64,000 bases of DNA, from contig NZ_JPXI01000037.1 in assembly GCF_000740675.1 (NCBI RefSeq), positions 62,001 to 126,000 of the forward strand, written 5' to 3'. The number at the start of each line of letters is the position of its first letter. The first letter of the stretch is position 1. This document shows, piece by piece, positions 1 through 8,178 of the stretch. The notes below the pieces were generated by a model, which was not told where the DNA came from, did not search any database, and saw only the letters and a list, made by a program, of their open reading frames with translations. The position numbers were made by a program, and so were the translations under genes. This stretch comes from Massilia sp. BSC265. GTDB taxonomy: Bacteria; Pseudomonadota; Gammaproteobacteria; Burkholderiales; Burkholderiaceae_D.

Positions 1-174
1 GGTGGCGATGGTGGTCTTGTCGGGCGCCAGGAAGGTGACGTAGGCCTTGCGCGCTTCGTTGCCCGAGCTGAGCAGGTCGGACGGCTGCGACAGCTCGACG
101 GTGGCCACGAGGTCGAGGTTGAGCAGGACGCTCTTCTGGCTGCTTTCCTTGTCGATGCGAATGAACTTGCTCAT
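1..174 (-). CDS. Unknown protein, N-terminal 58 residues only (runs off left edge)
   Basis: The frame opens at ATG 172-174 on the minus strand after a GGAGA ribosome site and stays open to the left edge, so the C-terminus is missing. The visible part is hydrophilic (MSKFIRIDKESSQKSVLLNL), with no signal peptide or membrane segment. It starts 19 bp after the pmbA stop on the same strand and is probably co-transcribed with it. I do not recognise the family. Confidence 0.6.
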   Translation of the reverse strand, partial: MSKFIRIDKESSQKSVLLNLDLVATVELSQPSDLLSSGNEARKAYVTFLAPDKTTIAT

Positions 175-193
175 GTATCTCTCCGGTTGTTTC

Positions 194-1558
194 TCAGGAC
201 CCGGCAACGACCATCTTCTCGATCAGGATCGAGCCGGTCGACTTATTGCCACGAGCAAGAACGTCGTTGCCGACTGCCACGATCTGCTGGAACATCTCGC
301 GCATATTGCCGGCGATGGTGATTTCTTCCACCGGATACTGGATCACGCCGTTCTCGACCCAGTAGCCTGAGGCGCCGCGCGAATAGTCGCCGGTGACGTA
401 GTTGACGCCCTGGCCCATCAGCTCCGTGACCAGCAGGCCGGTGCCCATCTTGCGCAGCATGCCTTCGAAGTCGTCGGCACGCTTGGTCCCCTTCGAGACG
501 ATGTTGAGGTTGTGCGATCCGCCGGCGTTGCCGGTGGTTTGCATGCCCAGTTTGCGCGCCGAGTACGAGGACAGGAAGTAGCCCTGCAGTACGCCATTCT
601 CGACCACCTTGCGGCGGGTGGTGCGCACGCCTTCCTCGTCGAAGGGCGCGGAGCCGACCGCGCCGATCAGGTGCGGGTCTTCGACGATGGTGATGTGGTC
701 CGGGAAGATCTCCTTGCCCAGCGAATCGAGCAGGAAGCTCGACTTGCGGTACAGCGAACCGCCCGAGACGGCCTGCACGAAGGCACCGAGCAGGCCGGCG
801 GCCAGCGGCGCTTCGAACAGCACCGGGCAGGTGCGGGTGTCCAGCTTGCGTGCGTTCAGGCGTGCCAGCGCGCGTTCGGCGGCATAGCGGCCTACCGCTT
901 CCGGATTGGCCAGTTTCTTGGGATCGCGCGCCGAGGTGTACCAGTCGTCGCGCTGCATCTTGTTGCCCTTGCCGGCGATCGGTGCGACCGAGATCGTGTG
1001 GCGCGAGAACGGATAGCCGCCGATGAAGCCGCGCGTATTGGCGCCGACGAAGTGCGACTGCTGCACGTAGACGCTGGCGCCTTCGCTGTTGCTGATGCGC
1101 GGATCGACCTCGAAAGCCGCGTTCTCGCAGCGCTGGGCGAGCTCGACGGCTTCCTCGGTCGAAATCTGCCAGGGATAGAACAGGCGCAGGTCGCGCGGGT
1201 TGGTCTCGAGCAGCTCGGCGTCGGGCAGTCCGGCGCAGTCGTCTTCGGCAGTGAAGCGGGCGATGTTCCAGGCCGCTTCCACGGTGTCCTTCAGGGACTT
1301 GGTGGAGAAGTCGGAGGTATTGGCATTGCCGCGCCGCTGGCCGTAGTAGACGGTGACGCCGATGCCCTTGTCCTTGTTCTGCTCGATGGTCTCGATCTTG
1401 CCTTTACGCACGGAAACCGACAGGCCGCTGCCTTCGCTGATCTCGACCGATGCATCGGTGGCGCCCTGCTCTTTCGCGAAGGCCAACACGTCGCGGGCAA
1501 GCTGTTTCAGCTGGTCCTGGGTATGGGTAAAAGCGGAAGTGATCGCGGAGTCGTTCAT
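194..1558 (-). CDS. pmbA: Metalloprotease-family protein PmbA/TldE
   Basis: A 454-residue PmbA/TldE-family protein. In the family it partners TldD, which carries the metalloprotease site, in peptide maturation and CcdA degradation. Family signatures are the N-terminal block GLSVSVRKGKIETIEQNKDKG followed by a GQRRGNANTSDFS stretch, and a C-terminal block ending MFQQIVAVGNDV..TGSILIEKM. The frame is open 26 codons further upstream, but that extension runs back towards darP and reads as non-family sequence, so ATG 1556-1558 is taken as the start although its Shine-Dalgarno is weak. It is divergent from darP, as in many betaproteobacteria. No tldD is present in the window. Confidence 0.95.
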   Translation of the reverse strand: MNDSAITSAFTHTQDQLKQLARDVLAFAKEQGATDASVEISEGSGLSVSVRKGKIETIEQNKDKGIGVTVYYGQRRGNANTSDFSTKSLKDTVEAAWNIARFTAEDDCAGLPDAELLETNPRDLRLFYPWQISTEEAVELAQRCENAAFEVDPRISNSEGASVYVQQSHFVGANTRGFIGGYPFSRHTISVAPIAGKGNKMQRDDWYTSARDPKKLANPEAVGRYAAERALARLNARKLDTRTCPVLFEAPLAAGLLGAFVQAVSGGSLYRKSSFLLDSLGKEIFPDHITIVEDPHLIGAVGSAPFDEEGVRTTRRKVVENGVLQGYFLSSYSARKLGMQTTGNAGGSHNLNIVSKGTKRADDFEGMLRKMGTGLLVTELMGQGVNYVTGDYSRGASGYWVENGVIQYPVEEITIAGNMREMFQQIVAVGNDVLARGNKSTGSILIEKMVVAGS

Positions 1559-1665
1559 GTCGTGTTTTTCGTAGCGAGCCCTAAAACAGTTATCATAGCA
1601 GCCGTTTACTATTTTCACTGACCGGCTCCACGCCAATCGGATCGATCCGGGTCAATCCATAGATC
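1559..1665. promoter_or_regulatory. Divergent pmbA/darP promoter region
   Basis: This 107-bp gap between two divergent genes must hold both promoters. A 12-bp palindrome, CGGATCGATCCG, lies at 1638-1649 about 17 bp ahead of darP. TATGAT, read on the minus strand around 1590, is a plausible -10 for pmbA, but its -35 is poor. No strong Shine-Dalgarno precedes darP. Confidence 0.35.
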
Positions 1666-2268
1666 ATGCCTAATCCAAACCGCGGCTCCGTGGGCTTCCA
1701 GTCCAACGAGTTCGACCAAGAATACGAACGTCCTTCCAAGTCCGAAGCCAAGCGCCAGTCGAACGAGCTGCAGAAGCTCGGCGAACAGCTGGTCGATGCG
1801 CCGCGCGACCGCGTCAAGCGCGTCGAGATGCCGGAAGACGTCAAGGAAGCCATCCTCACCTGCCAGAGCATCACCAACCACGAAGGCCGCCGCCGTGCGC
1901 TGCAATTCGTGGGCAAGAAGATGCGCACGCTGGACGAGGAAGAAGTCGAGGTGATCAAGCGCACCATCGAGGGCTGGAAAGGCGCTTCCAAGGCCGAGAC
2001 CGCCGCGCTGCACGCCCTCGAGCGCCGCCGCGAAAAGCTCCTCAGCGACGACAAGGCCCTGACCCAGCTGCTGGAAGAGCATCCGGAACTGGACGTGCAG
2101 CAGCTGCGCACCCTGATCCGCAACGCGCGCAAGGAACAGGCCGAGAACAAGCCGCCGAAAGCCTACCGCGAGATCTTCCAGATCCTGAAGGACCTGGGCA
2201 AGAAGCCGAAGCAGGCGCAAGCCGATGACGAGGAAGAAGCCGGCGATGACGAGTCCGACGACGAGTAA
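1666..2268 (+). CDS. darP: Dual-action ribosomal maturation protein DarP (YjgA, DUF615)
   Basis: A 200-residue, highly charged cytoplasmic protein of the YjgA/DarP family, which associates with late 50S precursors and assists peptidyl-transferase centre maturation. The N-terminal block GFQSNEFDQEYERPSKSEAK and the central DVKEAILTCQSITNHEGRRR stretch are typical, and length fits the family. The C-terminus is an acidic tail (DDEEEAGDDESDDE). The 3' end overlaps the start of mogA by 23 bp in another frame, suggesting translational coupling. Confidence 0.93.
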   Translation: MPNPNRGSVGFQSNEFDQEYERPSKSEAKRQSNELQKLGEQLVDAPRDRVKRVEMPEDVKEAILTCQSITNHEGRRRALQFVGKKMRTLDEEEVEVIKRTIEGWKGASKAETAALHALERRREKLLSDDKALTQLLEEHPELDVQQLRTLIRNARKEQAENKPPKAYREIFQILKDLGKKPKQAQADDEEEAGDDESDDE

Positions 2269-2863
2269 GGAAGTCATCATCGGCCTGGTGTCGGTCTCGG
2301 ACCGCGCCAGCGGCGGCGTCTACGAGGACAAGGGCATTCCTGCCCTCGCCGACTGGCTGGCGCAGGCGATCACCACGCCTTACCGCATCGAGACCCGCCT
2401 GATCCCCGACGAACGCGCAGAAATCGAACGCACCCTGGTCGACCTGGTCGACAATGTGCGCTGCCACCTGGTGCTGACCACCGGCGGCACCGGTCCGGCA
2501 CGGCGCGACGTCACGCCCGAGGCCACGCTCGCCGTCGGTACCAAGGAAATGCCGGGCTTCGGCGAGCAGATGCGCCAGATCAGCCTGCGTTTCGTGCCGA
2601 CCGCGATCCTGTCGCGCCAGACCGCGGTAATCCGTGAGACCGTCGACCATGCAGCCTTGATCATGAACCTGCCGGGCCAGCCCAAGTCGATCAAGGAAAC
2701 GCTGGAAGGCTTGAAGGACGACGCCGGCAACACGGTCGTCGGCGGGATTTTTGCCGCCGTCCCCTACTGCATCGACCTGATCGGCGGCCCCTACATCGAA
2801 ACCAATCCGCTCGTGAGCAAGACCTTCCGCCCGAAGTCGGCGCTGCGTCCTCCGGCTGCTTGA
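2246..2863 (+). CDS. mog: Molybdopterin adenylyltransferase MogA
   Basis: A 205-residue MogA/MoaB-family enzyme that adenylylates molybdopterin before molybdate insertion in Moco synthesis. The MPT-binding motif TTGGTGPARRDVTPEAT is intact, as is the NLPGQPKSIKE loop. ATG 2246 is preferred over ATG 2225 because GGAAGAAG (2231-2238) is well placed for it and the extra residues are not family-like. It is translationally coupled to darP and followed after 16 bp by the esterase gene, so the three likely form one transcript. No other Moco genes are in the window. Confidence 0.93.
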   Translation: MTSPTTSKEVIIGLVSVSDRASGGVYEDKGIPALADWLAQAITTPYRIETRLIPDERAEIERTLVDLVDNVRCHLVLTTGGTGPARRDVTPEATLAVGTKEMPGFGEQMRQISLRFVPTAILSRQTAVIRETVDHAALIMNLPGQPKSIKETLEGLKDDAGNTVVGGIFAAVPYCIDLIGGPYIETNPLVSKTFRPKSALRPPAA

Positions 2864-2879
2864 ACCTATAAGGAAACAC

Positions 2880-3545
2880 ATGGAGCTGCTGCAAAACATC
2901 GAGATCGAAACCGCGCCGAACCCGCAAGCAGCGGTCATCTGGCTGCACGGCCTGGGCGCAGACGGCAACGACTTCGTGCCGCTCGTGAACGAACTGGACT
3001 TGTCTGGCCTACCGGGCATCCGCTTCGTGTTCCCGCATGCGAAGACGATGCCGGTCACGATCAACGGCGGCTACGTGATGCGCGCCTGGTACGACATCAC
3101 CGGCGCGGAGCTGACCCGCCGCGAGGACGAAGGCGGCCTGCGCGCTTCGCAGCGCGACGTGGAAGCCTTGATCGCCCGCGAAAAGGCACGCGGCATCCCG
3201 GCCTCGCGCATCATCCTGGCCGGCTTCTCGCAGGGCTGCGCCATGACGCTGCAGACCGGCATGCGCCATCCGGAAAAGCTGGCGGGCATGCTGTGCCTGT
3301 CCGGCTACCTGCCGCTGGCCAATGTGGTCATCAATGAACGCACCCAGGAAAGCCTGGCGACGCCGATCTTCATGGCCCACGGGACCCACGACAACGTGGT
3401 GCCCTTCGCTCGGGCACGCGAGTCGAAGGACGTGCTGGTGTCGCTGGGCTACGGGGTCGAGTGGCACGAGTACACCATGCAGCACTCGCTGTGCCTGGAA
3501 GAGGTGCAGGATATCTCGAAGTGGCTCAGGAAGGTGCTGGGGTAG
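2880..3545 (+). CDS. Carboxylesterase / acyl-protein-thioesterase-type hydrolase
   Basis: A 221-residue cytoplasmic alpha/beta hydrolase of the phospholipase/carboxylesterase (Abhydrolase_2) family. The catalytic triad is visible: Ser117 in GFSQG, Asp171 in HGTHDNVVPF and His202 in MQHSLC. The oxyanion-hole motif LHGLGADGNDF is at 22-32. AAGGAAAC precedes the ATG. Family members hydrolyse short acyl esters or thioesters; the natural substrate cannot be read from sequence. It is the last gene of the darP-mog-esterase run. Confidence 0.9.
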   Translation: MELLQNIEIETAPNPQAAVIWLHGLGADGNDFVPLVNELDLSGLPGIRFVFPHAKTMPVTINGGYVMRAWYDITGAELTRREDEGGLRASQRDVEALIAREKARGIPASRIILAGFSQGCAMTLQTGMRHPEKLAGMLCLSGYLPLANVVINERTQESLATPIFMAHGTHDNVVPFARARESKDVLVSLGYGVEWHEYTMQHSLCLEEVQDISKWLRKVLG

Positions 3546-3549
3546 GTAG

Positions 3550-3580
3550 GCGTGATCTGGTCCAGTGGACCAGATCACGC
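3550..3580. terminator. 31-bp perfect palindrome between convergent genes
   Basis: Arms GCGTGATCTGGTCCA and TGGACCAGATCACGC surround a single central G (3565). It starts 5 bp after the esterase stop and is followed by TTT on the plus strand. The placement fits a bidirectional terminator for the esterase and the convergent aminotransferase. No long U-tract is present. A dyadic protein-binding site cannot be excluded. Confidence 0.55.
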
Positions 3581-3685
3581 TTTGCCGAACGCGCGTTCAA
3601 ATCACGCTTGAATCAACGCTGCGGCTGATCTTGCACTGGTTGAACGCGCGGACGGCATCCGCGCTGACGATCATTCCAATTTCAA

Positions 3686-3705
3686 GGTGGAGCCGTCCAC
3701 CCTAC
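3686..3705 (-). repeat. GTAGGGTGG-family palindrome, half copy (A)
   Basis: Read on the minus strand it is GTAGGGTGGACGGCTCCACC, with GGTGGA/TCCACC arms. The TAG within GTAGGG is the stop codon of the aminotransferase (3702-3704). The flank 3590-3660 carries GCGTTCAA and TTGAACGCGCGGACGGC segments resembling those inside copy B (6665-6777), so this is probably a degraded full element. Confidence 0.6.
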
Positions 3706-5027
3706 TGTTTCAACGCCGCCTCCACCGCATCCGCCAGCCGCGACACGATCTCCGACAGGTCGGCCGCCGTCGCAATGAAGGGCGGCGCCAGCAGCACGTG
3801 GTCGCCGTATTGCCCGTCGATCGTCCCGCCCATCGGGTAGACCATCAGCCCGTTTTCCATCGCCTTGGCCTTGATCGCCGCATGCAGCTTGCGCTCGGGC
3901 GCGAAGGGCCGCTTGTCGGCGCGGTCCTGCACGAACTCCAGCGCCAGGAACATGCCGCGCCCGCGGATGTCGCCCACGTGCTCGTGCGTCCCGAACACGT
4001 CGCCCAGCATGCGCCGCAGCGTGGCGCCGCGGCTGCGCACGCGCCCCAGGAGGCCGTCGCGCTCGATCACCTTCTGCACTTCCAGGGCCGCCGCCGCCGC
4101 CACCGGATGCCCCATATAGGTGTGCCCGTGCTGGAACATGCCGCTGCCGCCCCGCAGGCAGTCGACGATGGTCTGGTGCGCCAGCACCGCGCCGATCGGC
4201 TGGTAGCCGGCGCCCAGGCCCTTGGCGATCGCGATGATGTCCGGCGCCACGCCGTCCTGCTCGATCGCGTACATGGTGCCGGTGCGGCCCATCCCGCACA
4301 TCACTTCGTCGGCGATCAACAGGATGCGGTAGCGGTCGCAGATCTCGCGTACGCCCTGGAAATAGCCCGGTGTCGGGGGGATCGCGCCGCCGGTAGCGCC
4401 AACCACCGGCTCGGCGACGAAAGCGATGATGTTCTCGGGCCCGGCCTTGAGGATGTTGGTTTCCAGCTCGTCGAGCAGCCCGGCGGTATAGTCGTCCACG
4501 CTCTGGTGCGGGGCGCGGCCGCGGTATTCATAGCAGGCACTCACCCGCAGCGTGTCCATCAGCAGCGGCGCGAAGGCCTTGCGGCGCCATTCGTTGCCGC
4601 CCACCGCCAGCGCGCCCAGGGTGTTGCCGTGGTAGCTCTGGCGCCGCGCCATGAACAGGTGGCGCTGCGGCTCGCCCGCTTCCACCCAGTACTGGCGCGC
4701 CAGCTTGAGCGCCGTCTCCATCGCCTCCGAGCCGCCCGAGACGAGGTAGACGCCGCCGATGTGCTGCGGCGCGCCGGCGATCAGGCGGTCGGCCAGCTCC
4801 TCGGCCGCGTCGGTGGTGAAGAAGGCGGTGTGGGCATAGGCGCAGCGGTCGATCTGGCGGTGCATCGCGGCGATCACGTCCGGATGCCCGTGCCCCAGCG
4901 AGGACACGGCGGCCCCGCCGCTGGCGTCGATGTAGACCCGGCCGGCCCTGTCGCGGATACGGATACCGTCGCTCGAGACCGCGGTCGGCGGCACCTGGCG
5001 CAGGTTGCGGTGGAGGATATGGCTCAT
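3702..5027 (-). CDS. Class III PLP aminotransferase (omega-amino-acid/aspartate-type)
   Basis: A 441-residue fold-type I, class III aminotransferase. The PLP-binding Lys269 lies in IAKGLGAG, the cofactor-contacting Asp240 in LLIADEVMCGMGRTG, and the phosphate-binding SGGSEAME motif near 98-104. Start ATG 5025-5027 follows GGGAG. Members transfer amino groups between omega-amino acids or amines and pyruvate or 2-oxoglutarate; the exact donor is not evident. It is divergent from the AhpD-like gene and convergent with the esterase. Its stop codon is supplied by the repeat at 3686-3705. Confidence 0.9.
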   Translation of the reverse strand: MSHILHRNLRQVPPTAVSSDGIRIRDRAGRVYIDASGGAAVSSLGHGHPDVIAAMHRQIDRCAYAHTAFFTTDAAEELADRLIAGAPQHIGGVYLVSGGSEAMETALKLARQYWVEAGEPQRHLFMARRQSYHGNTLGALAVGGNEWRRKAFAPLLMDTLRVSACYEYRGRAPHQSVDDYTAGLLDELETNILKAGPENIIAFVAEPVVGATGGAIPPTPGYFQGVREICDRYRILLIADEVMCGMGRTGTMYAIEQDGVAPDIIAIAKGLGAGYQPIGAVLAHQTIVDCLRGGSGMFQHGHTYMGHPVAAAAALEVQKVIERDGLLGRVRSRGATLRRMLGDVFGTHEHVGDIRGRGMFLALEFVQDRADKRPFAPERKLHAAIKAKAMENGLMVYPMGGTIDGQYGDHVLLAPPFIATAADLSEIVSRLADAVEAALKQ

Positions 5028-5148
5028 CTCAACTCCCTTGGTCGGAACAAGAGTTTGACAATAAGCGTGCTCGGCGCCGGTTCTTTTGATTTTCGACGGA
5101 CGCTGTGCAATTATTTTCTAATTACAACACGCTGCCCTCACGCATCCC

Positions 5149-5703
5149 ATGACCGACCGCCTCGGACCGATTGCCCTTGACGCCATGACCCCGGCCCAGC
5201 GCGCCGCCGCCCAGGCCATCGTCGACGGGCCGCGCGGCGCCGTGTACGGGCCTTTCGTGCCACTGCTGCGCAGCCCGGAGTTGATGGAATACGCCCAGCG
5301 CATGGGGGAGTACCTGCGCTACCGCAGCGCGATCGGGGTGCGGCTGTCGGAGCTGGCCATCCTGGTCACCGCGCGCCAGTGGAACCAGCAGGTGGAATGG
5401 GCGATCCACGCGCCGATCGCGGCCCAGGTGGGCATCCCGGCCTCGGTGATCCATGCCATCGCCGAGCGGCGCCGGCCGGACGACATGCTGGTGGACGAAG
5501 CGGTGGTGCACGACTTCTGCATCGAACTGCACGAGGGGAAGTCGGTCTCGGACCGGCTGTACGCGGATGCGCTCGCGCTGTTCGGCGAGCACGGCGTGGT
5601 CGATCTCATGGGGATCAACGGGTATTACACCTTCCTGGCCATGGTGATGAACACGGCCAGGACGGCGGTGCCGGCAGGGTGTGCAGCGCGCCTGCCGGAC
5701 TAG
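5149..5703 (+). CDS. Carboxymuconolactone decarboxylase (AhpD-like) family protein
   Basis: A 184-residue all-alpha protein of the CMD/AhpD family. The core RLSELAILVTARQWNQQVEWAIHAPIAAQVGIP is typical. The CxxC redox pair of true AhpD peroxidase partners is absent, so thiol-peroxidase activity is not expected; a decarboxylase or unknown lyase role is more likely. It is separated from the convergent FAH-family gene by only 4 bp. A 121-bp gap upstream holds the divergent promoters shared with the aminotransferase. Confidence 0.85.
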   Translation: MTDRLGPIALDAMTPAQRAAAQAIVDGPRGAVYGPFVPLLRSPELMEYAQRMGEYLRYRSAIGVRLSELAILVTARQWNQQVEWAIHAPIAAQVGIPASVIHAIAERRRPDDMLVDEAVVHDFCIELHEGKSVSDRLYADALALFGEHGVVDLMGINGYYTFLAMVMNTARTAVPAGCAARLPD

Positions 5704-5707
5704 TTGC

Positions 5708-6556
5708 TTACTTGGGGAAGGCCACGACTTCCTGCTGTTGCTCCCCCAGGCCGGCGATGCCCAGGCGCAGCTTGTCGCCCTTCTTCAGGAAGCGCTGCGG
5801 CGAACGTCCCATGCCCACGCCCGGCGGCGTGCCGGTGGTGATGATGTCGCCCGGCTCGAGCGTCATGAAGCGCGACACGTAGCTGACGATTTGCGCCACC
5901 GTGAAGATCATCTTCGAGGTATTCCCGGTCTGCATGCGCTTGCCGTTCAGTTCCAGGTAGAGATCCAGGTCCTGTACGTCATAGATTTCGTCGCGCGTCA
6001 CCAGGAAGGGGCCGACCGGGCCGAAGGTGTCGCAGCCCTTGCCCTTGTCCCATTGCGAGCCCATCTCGAACTGGAAGGCGCGCTCGGACACGTCGTTGAC
6101 GACGCAGTAGCCGGCCACGTACTTCAGGGCCTCGTCTTCGCTCACGTATTGCGCACGCTCGCCGATCACCACACCCAGCTCGACTTCCCAGTCGGTCTTC
6201 TTCGAGCCTTTCGGCAGCTGGATCGGGTCGTCCGGGCCGTTCAGGCAGCTGATGGCCTTGGTGAAGAAGATCGGTTCCTTGGGCACCGCGGCGCCGGTCT
6301 CGAGCGCATGGTCGGCGTAGTTCATGCCGATGCCGATGAACTTGCCGACGCCCTTGACCGGCACGCCCAGGCGCGGATTGCCGCGTACCAGCGGCAGGGT
6401 CTTCCAGTCGATCTTCGCCAGCTTGCGCAGCGCCTTGCCGGACAATGCCGACGCGTCGATGTCGTCGATGATCCCGGACAGGTCGCGCAGGCGGCCCTCT
6501 TCGTCGAACAGGCCCGGCTTTTCCTTGCCCGAGCGGCCATAGCGCACCAATCTCAT
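5708..6556 (-). CDS. Fumarylacetoacetate hydrolase (FAH) family protein
   Basis: A 282-residue FAH-superfamily enzyme. Metal ligands Glu124 and Glu126 (WEVELGVVIG) and Asp155 (VVNDVSER) are present, as is the GTPPGVGMG loop near the C-terminus. The size and the N-terminal MRLVRYG module match ureidoglycolate lyase-like or 2-hydroxyhepta-2,4-diene-1,7-dioate isomerase-like members, which cleave or isomerise 2-oxo acid-type substrates with Mg2+. Start ATG 6554-6556 follows GGGGAAAG; the 21-codon upstream extension lacks family similarity. The substrate is unresolved. Confidence 0.88.
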   Translation of the reverse strand: MRLVRYGRSGKEKPGLFDEEGRLRDLSGIIDDIDASALSGKALRKLAKIDWKTLPLVRGNPRLGVPVKGVGKFIGIGMNYADHALETGAAVPKEPIFFTKAISCLNGPDDPIQLPKGSKKTDWEVELGVVIGERAQYVSEDEALKYVAGYCVVNDVSERAFQFEMGSQWDKGKGCDTFGPVGPFLVTRDEIYDVQDLDLYLELNGKRMQTGNTSKMIFTVAQIVSYVSRFMTLEPGDIITTGTPPGVGMGRSPQRFLKKGDKLRLGIAGLGEQQQEVVAFPK

Positions 6557-6664
6557 TGTTGTCTTTCCCCGTTTGTAAATCCAGAACGCCCAGGATGGGC
6601 AAGCGGGCGATGATACCAAGGATCGGCGGGGAAGGCTTCGGTCTCTCTTGGTAAAAGGGTGTGC

Positions 6665-6777
6665 GTAGGGTGGACGGCTTCGCCGACCGCGTTCAAACTA
6701 CGATCGCGTTCAACAAACACATTTCGGTCCGCCGGCGCTTGCTGAACACGCGGTCGGCAGAGCCGACCACACCCTAC
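6665..6777. repeat. Composite palindromic repeat, copy B (113 bp)
   Basis: It begins GTAGGGTGGACGGC and ends GCCGACCACACCCTAC, with inner GCGTTCAA repeats. It is the TGG(A/T)CGG variant of the family, more diverged in its core than copies C, D and F. It fills the gap between the FAH gene start and the sorbosone-dehydrogenase stop (6781). Confidence 0.75.
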
Positions 6778-6780
6778 GGT

Positions 6781-8094
6781 TTAACGAGCCGGCGTCACCC
6801 GCCAGATCACATTCCCGACATCGTCCGCCACCAGGATCGCCCCCTTCCTGTCCACCGCGACGCCGACCGGGCGGCCGTACGCATCGCCATCCTTGTTGAC
6901 GAAGCCGGTGAGCAGCTCGACCGGTTTGCCGGCCGGCTTGCCCTCCTTGAACGGCACATAGACCACGTTGTAGCCGGACAAGGGCCTGCGGTTCCAGGAA
7001 CCGTGCTGGCCGATGATCGCGCCGTTCCTGTACTGGGGCAGCAGCTCACCGGTATAAAAGGCCAGCCCCAATGCCGCCACGTGGGCGCCGAGCGCATAGT
7101 CCGGCACGATCGCCGTGGCCACCAGGTCGGGGCGTGGCGGCCGGACGCGCTCGTCCACGTGCCTGCCGTACCAGCTGTAGGGCCAGCCATAGAAGCCGCC
7201 GTCCTTCACCGAGGTCAGGTAGTCGGGCACCAGGTCGCTGCCGATCTCGTCGCGCTCGTTCACCACCGTCCACAGCACGCCGGTTTCCGGGTTCCAGGCC
7301 AGGCCGTTCGGATTGCGCAGGCCGGAGGCGAAGAGGCGTGTCTTGCCGGTGGCGATATCCACTTCGAGGATGGCGGCGCGGTTCACCTCCTGGTCCATGC
7401 CGTGTTCGGCGACGTTGCTGTTCGAGCCCGAGGTCGCGTATAAGCTGCGTCCGTCCTGGCTGGCGATGATGTTCTTGGTCCAGTGGTGGTTCAGCGGCCC
7501 GCCCGGCAGCGGCGCCACCGGTTCTGCCTTCGCGGTGATGAGGGTATCGCCCTCACGGTAGGGGAAGCGCACGATGCCGTCGGTGTTCGCCACGTACAGC
7601 ATGTCGCCGACCAGCGCCATGCCGAAGGGAGAGTTCAGGCCGTTCAGGAACACGTTCTTCAGCTCCGCCACGCCGTCCCCGTCCGCGTCGCGCAGCAGGG
7701 TGATGCGGTTCGCGCTCGGCACGCCCGCACCCGCCCGTTCCATCACCTTTTTCTGCACAAACGCCTTGATCCCCTTCTTCGCCGGCCGCTGCGGCGCATT
7801 GCTCTCGGCGACCAGCACGTCGCCGTTGGGCAGCACGTGGAGCCAGCGCGGATGGTCGAGGCCGGAGGCATAGGCATTCACCGCCAGTCCCGCCGCCGCC
7901 ATAGGCCGGGCGCCCTGCGGCCAGCCCTTGGCGGGAGCGATGTCCACGGTCGGGATCAGGGACTTGACCGGCGACACGAGCGTCGGGTGGGTACCGACGT
8001 CCGCACCGGGAGACAGCGTGGACCGGTCGCCGCAGGCGGCGAGCAGCAACAGCATGGCGCAGCTGGATAGGCGAGGCAGGAGGTGGTCGCGCAT
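6781..8094 (-). CDS. PQQ-type sorbosone/glucose dehydrogenase-like lipoprotein
   Basis: A 437-residue exported protein. The N-terminus is a lipoprotein signal with lipobox LLAAC (Cys21). The body is a six-bladed beta-propeller of the glucose/sorbosone dehydrogenase family, with blocks such as GLDHPRWLHVLPNGDVLVAE, GLNSPFGMAL, LRNPNGLAWNPETG and GQHGSWNRRPLSGY. Family members oxidise sugars or aldehydes with PQQ, but many relatives have no proven activity. It follows the MFS gene after an 84-bp gap on the same strand. PQQ genes are not in the window. Confidence 0.88.
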   Translation of the reverse strand: MRDHLLPRLSSCAMLLLLAACGDRSTLSPGADVGTHPTLVSPVKSLIPTVDIAPAKGWPQGARPMAAAGLAVNAYASGLDHPRWLHVLPNGDVLVAESNAPQRPAKKGIKAFVQKKVMERAGAGVPSANRITLLRDADGDGVAELKNVFLNGLNSPFGMALVGDMLYVANTDGIVRFPYREGDTLITAKAEPVAPLPGGPLNHHWTKNIIASQDGRSLYATSGSNSNVAEHGMDQEVNRAAILEVDIATGKTRLFASGLRNPNGLAWNPETGVLWTVVNERDEIGSDLVPDYLTSVKDGGFYGWPYSWYGRHVDERVRPPRPDLVATAIVPDYALGAHVAALGLAFYTGELLPQYRNGAIIGQHGSWNRRPLSGYNVVYVPFKEGKPAGKPVELLTGFVNKDGDAYGRPVGVAVDRKGAILVADDVGNVIWRVTPAR

Positions 8095-8178
8095 GGTTTT
8101 CTCCCTGTAAGGACAGACGGCACGATACTAGCCAATCCGGCAAGATCGCGCCATCCCTTCCAGCAAGGAGAACCGGCT

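Noticed and set aside
5028..5148. TTGACA at 5054-5059 as the promoter of the AhpD-like gene
   Set aside because: No acceptable -10 at 16-18 bp; left unassigned.
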